Notes: generated from the sequence alone by a model not told the origin. 56,487 bases of DNA from Methylobacterium sp. E-066 (GCF_022829635.1 NZ_JAKSYO010000194.1:1-56487); one strand, 5' to 3'; numbered from the stretch's first letter, positions 44,186 through 53,855 are shown. Numbers and translations: made by a program.

Positions 44186-47100
44186 ATGCGTTTCGCCCAC
44201 TTCTTCGTCGATAGGCCGATCTTCGCGTCGGTCACGTCGATCGTCTTCCTGATCCTCGGCTTCGTGGCCTACGAGACCCTGCCGGTCTCGCAATATCCCG
44301 AGATCGTGCCGCCGACGGTGACCGTGCGCGCCTCCTATCCGGGCGCCAACGCAGAGACCGTGGCCGCCACCATCGCGACGCCGATCGAGCAGGAGGTCAA
44401 CGGCGTCGACAACATGCTGTACATGACGTCGTTGTCGACCAACGACGGCAACATGCTGCTGACGGTGACCTTCAAGGTCGGCACCAACCTCGATATCGCC
44501 AACGTGCTGGTGCAGAACCGGCTCTCGGTGGCCCAGCCGCGCCTGCCGCCGGACGTGCGCAACCTCGGCGTCACCGTGCGCAAGGCCTCGCCCGACCTGA
44601 TGCTGGTCGTGCACCTGCTCTCGCCGAACAAGACCTACGACCAGAACTACCTCGCCAACTACATCTACCTGAACATCCGCGACGAGCTGCTGCGCCTCGA
44701 CGGCGTCGGCGACATCACGGTTTTCGGCGGTAACGAATACGCCGAGCGGATCTGGGTCGATCCGAACAAGCTCGCCGCCTACGGCCTGTCGGTCACCGAC
44801 GTCACCACGGCCCTCCAGGAGCAGAACGTCCAGGTGGCGGCCGGCCAGCTCAACGGTCCGCCCGCGGCCAAGAGCGAGGCGTTCCAGCTCGTCGTCCAGT
44901 CGCAAGCGCGCTTCAAGACGCCGGAACAGTTCGCCGAGGTGATCATCAAGGCCCAGGACGGGCGCCTCGTCCGGATCAAGGACATCGCCCGCGTCGAGAT
45001 GGGCCAGAAGGACTATACGACCAACTCCTACCTCAACGACACGCCCGCGGTGGGCATCGGCGCGTTCCAGCGGCCTGGCACCAACGCCCTCGAGGCGGCG
45101 ACCTCGGTCAAGCAGGTGATGGAGACCGTCAAGAAGAACTTCCCGCCGGACGTCGAGTACCGCATCGCCTACAACCCGACCGAGTTCATCGAGGAATCGA
45201 TCCAGGAGGTCTACAAGACCCTGTTCGAGGCGGTCGGCCTCGTGGTCATCGTGGTACTGGTGTTCCTCCAGAGCTGGCGCACCGCCCTGATCCCGGTCAT
45301 CGCGATTCCGGTGTCGCTGATCGGCACCTTCGCGGCGATGGCGGCGTTCGGCTTCTCGCTTAACAACCTGACCCTGTTCGGGCTCGTGCTCGCCATCGGC
45401 ATCGTGGTCGACGACGCCATCGTGGTGGTGGAGAACGTCGAGCGCAACATGGCCGAGGGGCTCTCGGCGGGCGATGCCGCGCACAAGACCATGGACGAGG
45501 TCGGCGGCGCGGTCATTGCCATCGCGCTCGTGCTGGCGGCGGTGTTCGTGCCGACCGCGTTCATCCCGGGCATCTCGGGCCAGTTCTACAAGCAGTTCGC
45601 GCTCACGATCGCGGCCTCGACCCTGATCTCCGCGTTCAACTCGCTCACCCTGTCTCCGGCGCTCTGTAAGCTGCTGCTCGTGCCGCACCATGCGCGCAAG
45701 GAGCCGAAATTCTTCCTGGCCCGGTTCCTGAACTGGCTCGCCAACGGCTTCAACCGCGCCTTCGACGCCACGTCGAACGCCTACGGCCGCACGATCCGCG
45801 TCCTGACCGGCGGGTTCGTCGGGCTGGCGGCGATGCTGCTGATCTACGCAGCGGTGATCGCCGGCACCCTGCACCTCGCTCAGACGACGCCCACAGGCTT
45901 CATCCCGGACCAGGACCAGGGCTATCTGATCGGCGTCGTCCAGCTGCCCTCCGGCTCCTCGCTCGATCGCACCACCGACGTGATCCTGCGGGCCGCCAAG
46001 CAGGCCAGGACGGTGCCCGGCGTCGCCAACGCGGTGATCATCGCGGGCTTCGACGGAGCGACCTTCACCAACACGACCAATGCCGGCGTGATGTTCCTCA
46101 CCCTCACGGGGGCGAAGGAACGCGCCGGCGAGGGTCGCAGCGCCGGGGTGATCACCGGCGAGGTGCTCAAGGCTACCTCGGACATCCAGGAAGCCCGGGT
46201 GATCGTGATCCCGCCCCCGCCGGTGCGCGGCCTCGGCAACGGCGGCGGCTTCAAGATGCAGATCGAGAGCCGTCAATCCTCGGAGATCGGTCCGCTGATG
46301 GCCGCGGCCGGCGAGGTGATCGCCCAGGCGAACCAGAGCGCCGACGTGCAGCGCGTGTTCACGACCTTCGACAACGCGACGCCGCAGCTCTTCCTCGACA
46401 TTGACCGCACCATCGCGCGGATGCTGAACGTGCCGCTCGCCAACGTGTTCTCGTCGGTGCAGGCCGATCTCGGCGGCACCTACGTGAACGACTTCAACAC
46501 GCTCGGGCGCATCTACCAGGTGCGCCTGCAGGGCGATGCCGCCTTCCGCTCGTCGATCCAGGACATCTCGCAGATCAAGGTGCGCTCCTCCACGGGGGCG
46601 CTGGTGCCGATGGGCACCCTCGCCTCGGTGCGCGACGTGACCGGCCCGCAGATCGTGCAGCGGTTCAACCTGTACTACTCGGTCCCCATCCAGGGCGTGG
46701 CCAAGCCCGGCGTCTCGACCGGACAGGCCCTGACCGCCATGGAGGACATCGCCAAGAAGGTGCTGCCCGACGGCTACGCCTACGACTGGACCGAGATCGC
46801 CTTCCAGCAGAAGGCTGCGAGCGGCACCGCCGGCGCCGTCTTCGCCCTGGGCGTGCTGCTGGTCTTCCTGGTGCTGGCCGCGCAGTACGAATCCTGGGCG
46901 CTGCCGCTGGCGATCCTGCTGGTGGTGCCCACCGGCGTGCTCGCGGCGCTCGCCGGGGTGCAGTTCCGGGGGCAGGACAACAACATCCTGACCCAGATCG
47001 GCCTGATCGTGCTGATCGGCTTGGCTGCCAAGAACGCGATCCTGATCGTCGAGTTCGCGCACGACATCGAGCAGCGCGAGCATCGGGGCCCGGTCGAGGC

Positions 47101-47383
47101 GGCGGTGGAAGCCTGCCGTCTGCGCCTGCGCCCGATCCTGATGACCGCCTTCGCGTTCATCCTCGGCACCCTGCCGCTGGTGATCGCCACTGGCCCCGGC
47201 GCCGAGATGCGGCAGGCGCTGGGCACGGCGGTGTTCTTCGGGATGATCGGCGCGACCTTCTTCGGCCTGTTCCTCACCCCGGTCTTCTACGTGGTGATCC
47301 GCCACCTCTCGCTCTGGCTCGGCCGCCTGCGCGGAAAGTCCTCCCACGGCGATCATGGCGGGGCGGCTCCCGCCCACGGCTGA
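44186..47383 (+). CDS. RND multidrug efflux permease (AcrB/HAE1 type)
   Basis: 1065 residues, full length for HAE1. Opens FAHFFVDRPIFASVTSIVFLILG; twelve membrane segments in two halves; proton-relay Asp409 and Asp410 in GIVVDDAIVVVENVERNM, and the Lys partner in GLAAKNAILIVEFAHD. Inner-membrane trimer exporting hydrophobic and amphiphilic compounds with proton influx. No TolC-like channel or local repressor is encoded beside it, so the channel must come from elsewhere. Confidence 0.97.
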   Translation: MRFAHFFVDRPIFASVTSIVFLILGFVAYETLPVSQYPEIVPPTVTVRASYPGANAETVAATIATPIEQEVNGVDNMLYMTSLSTNDGNMLLTVTFKVGTNLDIANVLVQNRLSVAQPRLPPDVRNLGVTVRKASPDLMLVVHLLSPNKTYDQNYLANYIYLNIRDELLRLDGVGDITVFGGNEYAERIWVDPNKLAAYGLSVTDVTTALQEQNVQVAAGQLNGPPAAKSEAFQLVVQSQARFKTPEQFAEVIIKAQDGRLVRIKDIARVEMGQKDYTTNSYLNDTPAVGIGAFQRPGTNALEAATSVKQVMETVKKNFPPDVEYRIAYNPTEFIEESIQEVYKTLFEAVGLVVIVVLVFLQSWRTALIPVIAIPVSLIGTFAAMAAFGFSLNNLTLFGLVLAIGIVVDDAIVVVENVERNMAEGLSAGDAAHKTMDEVGGAVIAIALVLAAVFVPTAFIPGISGQFYKQFALTIAASTLISAFNSLTLSPALCKLLLVPHHARKEPKFFLARFLNWLANGFNRAFDATSNAYGRTIRVLTGGFVGLAAMLLIYAAVIAGTLHLAQTTPTGFIPDQDQGYLIGVVQLPSGSSLDRTTDVILRAAKQARTVPGVANAVIIAGFDGATFTNTTNAGVMFLTLTGAKERAGEGRSAGVITGEVLKATSDIQEARVIVIPPPPVRGLGNGGGFKMQIESRQSSEIGPLMAAAGEVIAQANQSADVQRVFTTFDNATPQLFLDIDRTIARMLNVPLANVFSSVQADLGGTYVNDFNTLGRIYQVRLQGDAAFRSSIQDISQIKVRSSTGALVPMGTLASVRDVTGPQIVQRFNLYYSVPIQGVAKPGVSTGQALTAMEDIAKKVLPDGYAYDWTEIAFQQKAASGTAGAVFALGVLLVFLVLAAQYESWALPLAILLVVPTGVLAALAGVQFRGQDNNILTQIGLIVLIGLAAKNAILIVEFAHDIEQREHRGPVEAAVEACRLRLRPILMTAFAFILGTLPLVIATGPGAEMRQALGTAVFFGMIGATFFGLFLTPVFYVVIRHLSLWLGRLRGKSSHGDHGGAAPAHG

Positions 47384-47499
47384 GGCGGATCGTCTGTCGA
47401 TCGAAAGACACGCGCATGTCTGGAGCCGCGCCCGACCGTGACCGGTTGGGCGCGGCTTCGTTTTGCGAAGGCCTGCCGACTTCGGTGTAGAAGCTTGCC

Positions 47500-48021
47500 A
47501 TGCACGTCCTCGGCCGCCTCTTCCTCGGAGCCTTCGCTCTCCTGCTCGCCGTACCGGTCGGCGCCGCGATCCTCGTGCTGGCACTCTTGGTCGATCCGAC
47601 CGCCAATGCCTGGCTCACCGGCGGGGCGCTCGCGGGCGTCGATATGGCGCTCTCCGACCTGTCCGCCGGGCTCCCGCCCGAGGGGCTGGTCATCCTGATT
47701 GCCGGTCTCGCCCAGGCACTGTTCGTCCTGCTGTTCGTGCCCCCCGCCCTGGTCGGTTTCGCCGGCGAGGTTTTTTCGCGCCGCGGCCTGCTCTGGTACG
47801 GTGCCGGAGGCGGCCTTCTGACTGCCGCCTTCCCCTGGCTCGCCCGCGGCGCCGCGCGTCCGGAGGCAAGCCCGGGGCTTCTCGCTGCCGAGGCGCGGCT
47901 GACGCTGATCCTGTTCGTCGTCGGCGCCAGCGCCGGCCTGGTCTACTGGCTGGTCGCCGGGCGCAGCGCCGGGTTCTCGCGAACCGATCAACGAGCCGAT
48001 CAACATGCCGCAGGCGCATGA
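47500..48021 (+). CDS. small polytopic membrane protein, unknown function
   Basis: 173 residues with about four hydrophobic segments (VLGRLFLGAFALLLAVPVGAAILVLALLV, LVILIAGLAQALFVLLFVPPALVGF, the GGGLLTAAFPWLARG region, and LILFVVGASAGLVYWLVAG). The topology and Ala/Leu/Val-rich composition suggest a small integral membrane protein. No domain recognised. It precedes plsC by 84 nt on the same strand. Confidence 0.7.
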   Translation: MHVLGRLFLGAFALLLAVPVGAAILVLALLVDPTANAWLTGGALAGVDMALSDLSAGLPPEGLVILIAGLAQALFVLLFVPPALVGFAGEVFSRRGLLWYGAGGGLLTAAFPWLARGAARPEASPGLLAAEARLTLILFVVGASAGLVYWLVAGRSAGFSRTDQRADQHAAGA

Positions 48022-48105
48022 GCGGTTGGTCCGGTGTCGGACCGTCCGCGCTTGGCCGCGGGCGCCTCTGCGCGGTAGAGGAAAGCCGTCACGAAGCGGA
48101 TTCCG

Positions 48106-48885
48106 ATGCTCGCCCTGCGCTCCCTCGCCTTCAACGTCTGCTTCTACGCGGTGACGACGCTGCTGGCGCTCGGTGGCCTGCCCACGCTGGTCTCCCGCCG
48201 CGCGGTGCTGCGGCTGGCCCGGCTCTGGGGCCGGATGACCCTCTGGCTGCTGCGCATGGTCGCCGGCATGCGGGTCGAGTTCCGCGGCCTGGAGAACATC
48301 CCGAAGGGGCCGCTGCTGATCGCGGCCAAGCACCAGTCCGCCCTAGAGACCCTGGCGCTCTGCACGGTGTTCCCGGAATTCGCTTATATCCTCAAGCGCG
48401 AGCTGCTGCTGATCCCGCTGATCGGCTGGTACCTGTCCCGCAGCGGAATGGTGGCGATCGACCGGTCGAAGGGCGCCCGGGCGATGAGCCTGATGAACGC
48501 GGCCGCGGCCGACGCTATCCGGGATGGCCGCCAGCTCATCATCTTCCCCGAGGGGACCCGCCGCGCGGTCGGGGCTCCGCCAGCCTATAAGCAGGGCCTG
48601 TCGCATCTCTACACGGCGTTGAACGTACCGTGCCTGCCGGTGGCGCTGAACACCGGCGCGTTCTGGGCTCGCAACAGCCTCATCCGCCGACCCGGCACGG
48701 CCGTGATCCACTTCCTCAAGCCGATCCCCCCGGGGTTGGGCCGCCAGGAATTCCAGGCGCTGGCTCAGGACCGTCTGGAGGCGGCCTCGAACGCCCTTCT
48801 GGAAGGCGGCCTGAAGGGTTTCGCGTCTGAGAGCGCTTCGTCATCGGCCACGGAAGCGCCGGCCGGCGCCGCACCGCGCCGCTGA
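48106..48885 (+). CDS. plsC: 1-acyl-sn-glycerol-3-phosphate acyltransferase
   Basis: 259 residues. Makes phosphatidic acid from lysophosphatidic acid at the inner membrane. The acyltransferase box HxxxxE (KHQSALETL, His76 and Glu81) replaces the common HxxxxD, as in several PlsC proteins; FPEGTRR and the substrate region PVALNTGAFW are present. One N-terminal hydrophobic stretch. Same strand as the small membrane protein gene. Confidence 0.93.
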   Translation: MLALRSLAFNVCFYAVTTLLALGGLPTLVSRRAVLRLARLWGRMTLWLLRMVAGMRVEFRGLENIPKGPLLIAAKHQSALETLALCTVFPEFAYILKRELLLIPLIGWYLSRSGMVAIDRSKGARAMSLMNAAAADAIRDGRQLIIFPEGTRRAVGAPPAYKQGLSHLYTALNVPCLPVALNTGAFWARNSLIRRPGTAVIHFLKPIPPGLGRQEFQALAQDRLEAASNALLEGGLKGFASESASSSATEAPAGAAPRR

Positions 48886-49037
48886 GTTTTTTCGGAGCCG
48901 CAGCGGCCGTTTTCGCGGGCTGCCGCATCGCCCGGCACCTATAGCGGCTGCTTGTGGATAACTCGCCCCATCACCACATTCCTCCTCAGGAACGTTGTGC
49001 TTGACGCCTGTGGATATCGCGCGGTAGGTTGGAACAA

Positions 49038-49484
49038 ATGGCGAACAGAAGAGCCCTGTCCTGGTCGGCCGCGCTTCGCGACCTGAAGGACGATCGCACG
49101 CGGAGACAGGATGTGCGTGAAGAACGCCTCAAGACCACGGCCGGCCTGCGCGGCACGCCGGCCCTCCCTCTCTCGGCCTGGCGCGGGCATTCGGGCCGGC
49201 GCTACGTGGTCGGGGTCCATTCGGCCGGCGCCTTCGACCTCGACGAGATGGCGGAGGCCGTGGTGATCGCCGTGCGGCGCGACGAGACCGGCATCGCCGA
49301 GATGGTCTCGGTGGCGACCTCGAAGGAGAGCCCGCGCGACCATCTCCGGCGGACCTGGCTCGACCGGGTGCGGAGCAGCGGCGCCACCGAGCTGCACGTG
49401 CATCGCCTCGCCGAGGGCGAAGCCGAGCGGGCGGCGATCGTCAGCGACCTGCAGTTCGACACGATCGCGCCGGCCCAGGTCTGA
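49038..49484 (+). CDS. hypothetical protein
   Basis: 148 residues from ATG 49038; a TTG at 49029 is in frame. Basic N-terminal part (RRALSWSAALRDLKDDRTRRQDVREERLK) and a mixed C-terminal part (RRYVVGVHSAGAFDLDEMAEAVVIAVRRDETGIAEMVSVA...). Soluble. No domain recognised. Protein-like codon bias and a clear frame support it. The 48886-49037 gap before it shows nothing. Confidence 0.65.
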   Translation: MANRRALSWSAALRDLKDDRTRRQDVREERLKTTAGLRGTPALPLSAWRGHSGRRYVVGVHSAGAFDLDEMAEAVVIAVRRDETGIAEMVSVATSKESPRDHLRRTWLDRVRSSGATELHVHRLAEGEAERAAIVSDLQFDTIAPAQV

Positions 49485-49636
49485 TCCTGATCTGACCCGG
49501 ACATCGGGTCTCTGGAGGCGGATCGGTCGCCGCGCGGTCGATCAATCCCGACGTTGCCCCAGTTTTGCCCCGTGCATGGCCTCAAGGCGGGGCCTGCAAG
49601 CCCCTGGATCGGGGCGGATGGTGGGGAGCGGGACGC

Positions 49637-50746
49637 ATGACGCAGGATCGGACGCGAGCAGACAGCGACGCGCAGGCTTCGCTGGCGCGGACCGCGCGGC
49701 GTCTCCGGCTCGGGCTGTTCCTGCCCTACATCGTCCTCGCGCTGATCGTGGTCGCCTGGTCGGCCGGCTGGTTCTGGATCCGGGGTCGCGCGGCGACCGA
49801 AATCGATGGCTGGATCGCCCGCGAGGCGGCGGCCGGCCGTACCTGGACCTGTGCCGACCGGTCGCTGACCGGCTACCCGTTCCGGATCGAGCTGCGCTGC
49901 AGCGCCGTGACCCTCGACCGATCCGACGGCCGGTTCCGCCTCGGCCCGTCGACCGCGGTGGCACAGGTCTACCAGCCGCGCTTGGTGCTGTTCGAGAGTG
50001 CGGGCCCCTTCCATGTCGAGCAGGGCGCGCTGACCGGCGACGCCACCTGGAGCAAGCTCCAGGGCAGCGTCCACGGCGAATCGGAGGGATTCACGCGGGC
50101 CTCCCTGGTGGTGGACGGCCCGAACGTCACCGTCACCGGCGCCGACCCGGGGCCGATCGCGGTGGCCGGCCAGCATCTCGAGCTGCATGCGCGGCCGACC
50201 CCCGGCCGCTTCGACTCCGAGGGCGCGGTCGATGTGAGCCTGCGGCTCGCCCAGGCTGCGGTGCCGCAGCTCGACGCGCTCACCGGCAACCCCGCCCCCG
50301 CCGACCTGTCGCTCGACGCCACCGTGACCCAGGCGACCGTCCTGCGCACCGGGCCGGTGCCGCGGGAACTCGAGCGCTGGCGCCGGGCCGGCGGCACCCT
50401 CGATTTGACGGCCCTGTCGCTGGCCAAGGGCGCCCAGCGCGTCCAGGCGAAGGGCGCGCTCGCCCTCGACGAGGCGCACCGCCCGGTCGGGCAGCTCGAC
50501 CTGCGGGCGGCCGGGGTCGATGCCTTGATCGGCAGCATCGTCGGCCAGCGCTTCGGATCCGAGAAGGGTGCGCTGGTCGGACAGCTCGTCGGCGGCCTCC
50601 TGGGCCTGGGCCGGCGGCCCGAACCGGAGGATGGGTCGGCGGATGCGGCGCCGCTTAAATCCCTGCCGCCGCTGAAGCTCGTGAACGGGCGGATCGTTTT
50701 CAGCGGGTTCCCGATCCCGAACCTCTACCTGCCGGTCCTGTACTAG
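49637..50746 (+). CDS. DUF2125 family membrane-anchored protein
   Basis: 369 residues from ATG 49637, with GGGAGCGGGA just upstream. N-terminal membrane anchor (LFLPYIVLALIVVAWSAGWFWI) then a large periplasmic part with the DUF2125 pattern DGWIAREAAAGRTWTCADRSLTGYPFRIELRCSAVTL and the ending LPPLKLVNGRIVFSGFPI. The repeated beta-rich layout recalls AsmA-like bridge-forming proteins, an idea not tested here. trpF follows 18 nt later. Confidence 0.85.
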   Translation: MTQDRTRADSDAQASLARTARRLRLGLFLPYIVLALIVVAWSAGWFWIRGRAATEIDGWIAREAAAGRTWTCADRSLTGYPFRIELRCSAVTLDRSDGRFRLGPSTAVAQVYQPRLVLFESAGPFHVEQGALTGDATWSKLQGSVHGESEGFTRASLVVDGPNVTVTGADPGPIAVAGQHLELHARPTPGRFDSEGAVDVSLRLAQAAVPQLDALTGNPAPADLSLDATVTQATVLRTGPVPRELERWRRAGGTLDLTALSLAKGAQRVQAKGALALDEAHRPVGQLDLRAAGVDALIGSIVGQRFGSEKGALVGQLVGGLLGLGRRPEPEDGSADAAPLKSLPPLKLVNGRIVFSGFPIPNLYLPVLY

Positions 50747-50764
50747 ATCGGCTACAAGGCGCCC

Positions 50765-51424
50765 ATGTCAGCCCCGATCCCTCCAGCCCGCGTCAAGATC
50801 TGTGGGCTCAGCACGCCGGAAACCCTCGAAGCCGCTTTGACGGCCGGCGCGGATTGGATCGGGCTCGTGCATTTCCCGCGCAGTCCGCGCCACGTCGATT
50901 TCAAAGCGGCTTCGACATTAGCTGCGCAGGTGCGCGGTCGGGCCGAACGCGTCGTCCTGCTGGTCGACCCGGACGACGCTTTGGTGCGGGCGGCGGTCGC
51001 GTCCGTGGATCCGGACCTAATCCAGCTGCACGGGCGCGAGAGCCCCGAGCGGGTGGCGGCGATCCGCACGCTCGCAGGCCGGCCGGTGATGAAGGCGATC
51101 GGCGTGGCGGCCCGGGCCGACCTTGAAGCGATCCCGGCCTATGCCGGGGTGGCCGACCGGATTCTGCTGGACGCTAAGGCGCCGGCCGGGGCGGCGCATC
51201 CGGGAGGTAACGGTCACAGCTTCGACTGGTCGATCCTGGCTGATGCCGAACTGCCGCCCGGCACCATGCTGTCCGGCGGGTTGGACGCCGGCAATGTCGG
51301 CGCGGCGTTGATCCGCACCGGGCTCTGCGCCGTGGATGTGTCCTCGGGGGTTGAATCGGCGCCCGGCTTAAAAGATCCGGACAGGATCGCGGCCTTCGTG
51401 GCCGCGGTGCGGGCGGCCCGCTGA
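50765..51424 (+). CDS. trpF: phosphoribosylanthranilate isomerase
   Basis: 219 residues. Third step of tryptophan synthesis. TIM barrel with general base Cys13 in KICGLS and Asp in LLVDPDDALV; LLDAKAPAGAAHPGGNGHSFDW and MLSGGLDAGNVGAAL carry the phosphate-binding loops. trpB and trpA, usually directly downstream in alphaproteobacteria, are not here: the next gene is the convergent lapA-like gene 10 nt away. Confidence 0.97.
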   Translation: MSAPIPPARVKICGLSTPETLEAALTAGADWIGLVHFPRSPRHVDFKAASTLAAQVRGRAERVVLLVDPDDALVRAAVASVDPDLIQLHGRESPERVAAIRTLAGRPVMKAIGVAARADLEAIPAYAGVADRILLDAKAPAGAAHPGGNGHSFDWSILADAELPPGTMLSGGLDAGNVGAALIRTGLCAVDVSSGVESAPGLKDPDRIAAFVAAVRAAR

Positions 51425-51434
51425 ACCTGTCCGC

Positions 51435-51806
51435 TCAGCGCGGCGCCGGCAATGCGGTCCGGGTGGTGTTAGGCACCGTGTAGGCGGCCCCCTGCGTCTC
51501 GCTCTCAGGCGCGTAGGCGCGCAGGCGGCTCGCTTCGCGCTCGTAGCGCGTGGCTTCGCGGCGATGGTAGCGCACGTTCGCCCGGGTCTTGCCCTGGCCG
51601 AGCCAAGTGAACACGCCGCCGACCACGATGCCCAGAGCCACCGCGCCGAACAGGATCGCGTAGAGCGGCAGGTCGACGCTGAACACCGGAGCGTCCGCGT
51701 TGAACGGGTCGAAGGACAGCGGGACCGGTGCCCGGTTGGCGACCGCCAGCAGGATCACCAGAGCGGCGATCGGCAGCAGCACGAGGCTCTTCAGGAAACG
51801 GATCAT
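51435..51806 (-). CDS. LapA domain (DUF1049) membrane protein
   Basis: 123 residues. Two membrane segments (LVLLPIAALVILLAVANR and LYAILFGAVALGIVVGGVFTWLG) separated by a short external loop, then a basic coiled-coil-like tail (RYHRREATRYEREASRLRA). Relative of E. coli LapA, which takes part in lipopolysaccharide control with LapB. Its position after ihfB is the normal alphaproteobacterial order. Confidence 0.88.
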   Translation of the reverse strand: MIRFLKSLVLLPIAALVILLAVANRAPVPLSFDPFNADAPVFSVDLPLYAILFGAVALGIVVGGVFTWLGQGKTRANVRYHRREATRYEREASRLRAYAPESETQGAAYTVPNTTRTALPAPR

Positions 51807-51825
51807 CGCGCTCTAAGACCTCTTC

Positions 51826-52137
51826 CTACTCGGCGGCCGACGCGCTCTCGCCGATGCCCGCGGCGTTGAGGCGCTGGCGCATCTCCTTCCCGGTCTTGAA
51901 CACGGGAATCGCCTTCTCGGACACGGCAACGGCCGCGCCGGTGCGTGGGTTGCGTCCCTTGCGCGCTTCCCGACGCTTCACCGAGAAGGCGCCGAAGCCG
52001 CGCAGCTCGACCCGGTCGCCCCGGGCCAGTGCGTCCGAGATGGTGTCGAGGATCGCGTTGACCAGGATCTCGACGTCGCGCTGGTAGAGATGCGGGTTCT
52101 GCTCGGCGATCTTGAGGACGAGCTCCGACTTGATCAT
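51826..52137 (-). CDS. ihfB: integration host factor subunit beta
   Basis: 103 residues. DNA-bending HU/IHF fold: MIKSELVLKIAEQNPHLYQRDVEILVNAIL, the beta-arm region GFGAFSVKRREARKGRNPRTGAAV with the intercalating Pro, and the C-terminal helix. It starts at ATG 52137; the frame runs on upstream through sppA in another frame and should be ignored. Between lapA-like and sppA, as expected. Confidence 0.97.
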   Translation of the reverse strand: MIKSELVLKIAEQNPHLYQRDVEILVNAILDTISDALARGDRVELRGFGAFSVKRREARKGRNPRTGAAVAVSEKAIPVFKTGKEMRQRLNAAGIGESASAAE

Positions 52138-52187
52138 GGCGTCTGGTCTTCTCGGGGGATCGGGGCGGGCTTCGGGTGCGAGGGCGC

Positions 52188-53150
52188 TCAGGGTTCCGGG
52201 CGCCACAGGACGAGGAGGCCACCGCCCGCGGTCTCGGCTTGGCTGCCGACGGCCCGCAGCCGCCCGGCGAGCCCGTCGAGGCCCAGGAGGTCCGCGCCGA
52301 TGCCGGCGGCCGACCAGAGCGAGAAATCGCTGTCCTTGCTGGGCTTCCAGTCCTTGATCGGCAGGTCCTTCGGCACGCCCCGGTTCGCCTCCAGCCAGGC
52401 CACGGCCTGGCGCTCGCCGCCGAGCTCGTCCACCAGCTTCAGGGGTACGCTCTGGCGGCCGCTGAACACCCGCCCGTCCGAGACGGCGGTGAGCTGGCCA
52501 GCATCCATGCCCCGGCGCTCGGCCACCAAGCCCTTGAACCAGGCATAGGTGTCGCCGACCACGGCCGCGAGAGCGGCGCGCGCCTCCGGGGTTGTCGGGG
52601 TGAAGCCCGAGGGCTCGGCCTTGAGCGGCGAGGATTTTACCGACTCGACCTTGACCCCGACCTTGTCGAGCAGGCCCGAAAGGTCCGGATACTGGAACAG
52701 CACGCCGATCGAGCCGACCAGGCTGGTCTCGCGGGCGACGATGTGATCGGCCGCGATGGCGGTAATGTAGGCGCCCGAGGCGGCGGTGCCGTCCACGAAG
52801 GCCACGATCGGCTTCTTGGCGGCGAGCGCCCGCAGGTTGCGGAAGATCTCTTCCGAGCCCGTGGTGGTGCCCCCCGGCGAGTTGATCGAGACGACCACGC
52901 CCTTCACGGCGTCGGAGTCGCCGACCCGCTGCATCAGCTTGGCGGTCGACTCGCTGCCGGCGATGAAGCCCGAGACGGAGATGCGGGCGATCTGCGGGCG
53001 CACCGCGAAGGCGCCGTCGGCGCCGGCCCGGACCCGGTAACCGAGGGCGCCCACCGCCACGATCAGGCCGCCGATCCCGAGCACCCGCCACAGGGACAGC
53101 CTGCGGCGCAGGCGCCGACGGTCGATCAGCAGTTCGGCGTCGGCTGCCAT
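52188..53150 (-). CDS. sppA: signal peptide peptidase SppA, short (67K-domain) type
   Basis: 320 residues. Inner-membrane Ser/Lys protease that degrades cleaved signal peptides. One N-terminal anchor (LWRVLGIGGLIVAVGALGY), INSPGGTTTGSEEIFRNL for substrate binding, nucleophile Ser in DGTAASGAYITAIAAD, and the general-base Lys in VKSSPLKAEPSGF. Length fits the half-size SppA of alphaproteobacteria. Start ATG 53150 with AAGGGAAG upstream. Confidence 0.95.
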   Translation of the reverse strand: MAADAELLIDRRRLRRRLSLWRVLGIGGLIVAVGALGYRVRAGADGAFAVRPQIARISVSGFIAGSESTAKLMQRVGDSDAVKGVVVSINSPGGTTTGSEEIFRNLRALAAKKPIVAFVDGTAASGAYITAIAADHIVARETSLVGSIGVLFQYPDLSGLLDKVGVKVESVKSSPLKAEPSGFTPTTPEARAALAAVVGDTYAWFKGLVAERRGMDAGQLTAVSDGRVFSGRQSVPLKLVDELGGERQAVAWLEANRGVPKDLPIKDWKPSKDSDFSLWSAAGIGADLLGLDGLAGRLRAVGSQAETAGGGLLVLWRPEP

Positions 53151-53278
53151 GCGGTCGCTTCCCTTCGCCTCCCCGGATCGGCCCCGTGACGGGGTGCGGG
53201 GGCGAGGCCCCGCGCCGGGCAAGTCCTTGGTTTCCTTTGCCTCGCGCGGCCGGAGCCGCCCGAGGCCGGTGTTCTAGA

Positions 53279-53321
53279 GCATTTTCCGCGGGCCTGGATA
53301 TGGGCCGCGCGAAGAAAATGC
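53279..53321. repeat. imperfect hairpin, possible dispersed palindromic unit
   Basis: gcattttc (53279-53286) and gaaaatgc (53314-53321) pair across an inner GGCC-rich segment. The leading ctagagcattttc is like the start of the palindromic unit found between genes in Rhizobiales. It lies in the 279-nt gap between sppA and vapC, which shows no gene. Confidence 0.45.
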
Positions 53322-53429
53322 GGCGCCCCCGCCTTGGCCTACAGCGTGGTTCGTCTTTAGGCGCCCCGCGGGGTGGTCATCACGGGCCGCAACCTGTCGC
53401 GTCGGACCGCAAATCCCGGCCTGTTCGCG

Positions 53430-53855
53430 TCATGGCACCCCATCCCAGGGATTGATGACGGTCAGTCCGGCTGCCTCGAACGGACCGATGTCGCGGGTGG
53501 CGACCATCATGCCGCGTGCGGCGGCCGTCGCTGCGATGTAGCCGTCCGCCCTGCCGATGGCTCTGCCGGCGGCCCGCGCCCGCGCCATCAGGTCGGCATA
53601 GGCCTGAGAGGCGCCCAAATCGAAGGACAGGATTCGCCCCGAGAAAGCGGGCAGGACGTCGCGTTCCAGACGCTCCTGATAGATCCTGCGCCGTTTGCCA
53701 TCCGGCATCGTCGCCAGGCCGAAGCGCAGTTCGGCCACGGTGATCGTGGATAGGTAGAGGGTCTCGACCATCTGCGCATCGATCCAGGCGACCGCCTTGG
53801 GATTCGGCTCAGCCTTCCACGGCTCGAACATCACGTCGGTATCGAGGACGATCAT
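53430..53855 (-). CDS. vapC: PIN-domain toxin (VapC/FitB type)
   Basis: 141 residues. Predicted Mg-dependent RNase. Acidic active-site residues: Asp5 (MIVLDTDV), Glu42 (ITVAELRFGL), Asp104 (GRADGYIAATA) and Asp122 (ATRDIGPFE). The GYIAATAAARGMMVATRD end is typical of FitB-like toxins. The start overlaps the antitoxin stop by 4 nt (ATGA), the usual coupling in VapBC. Target RNA unknown. Confidence 0.93.
   Translation of the reverse strand: MIVLDTDVMFEPWKAEPNPKAVAWIDAQMVETLYLSTITVAELRFGLATMPDGKRRRIYQERLERDVLPAFSGRILSFDLGASQAYADLMARARAAGRAIGRADGYIAATAAARGMMVATRDIGPFEAAGLTVINPWDGVP

Noticed and set aside
44171..47584. Long minus-strand open frame of over 1100 codons across the RND permease gene
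   Set aside because: It is the antisense of a clear RND gene. The translation is rich in Arg, His, Gly and Asp with no domain, as expected in GC-rich DNA.
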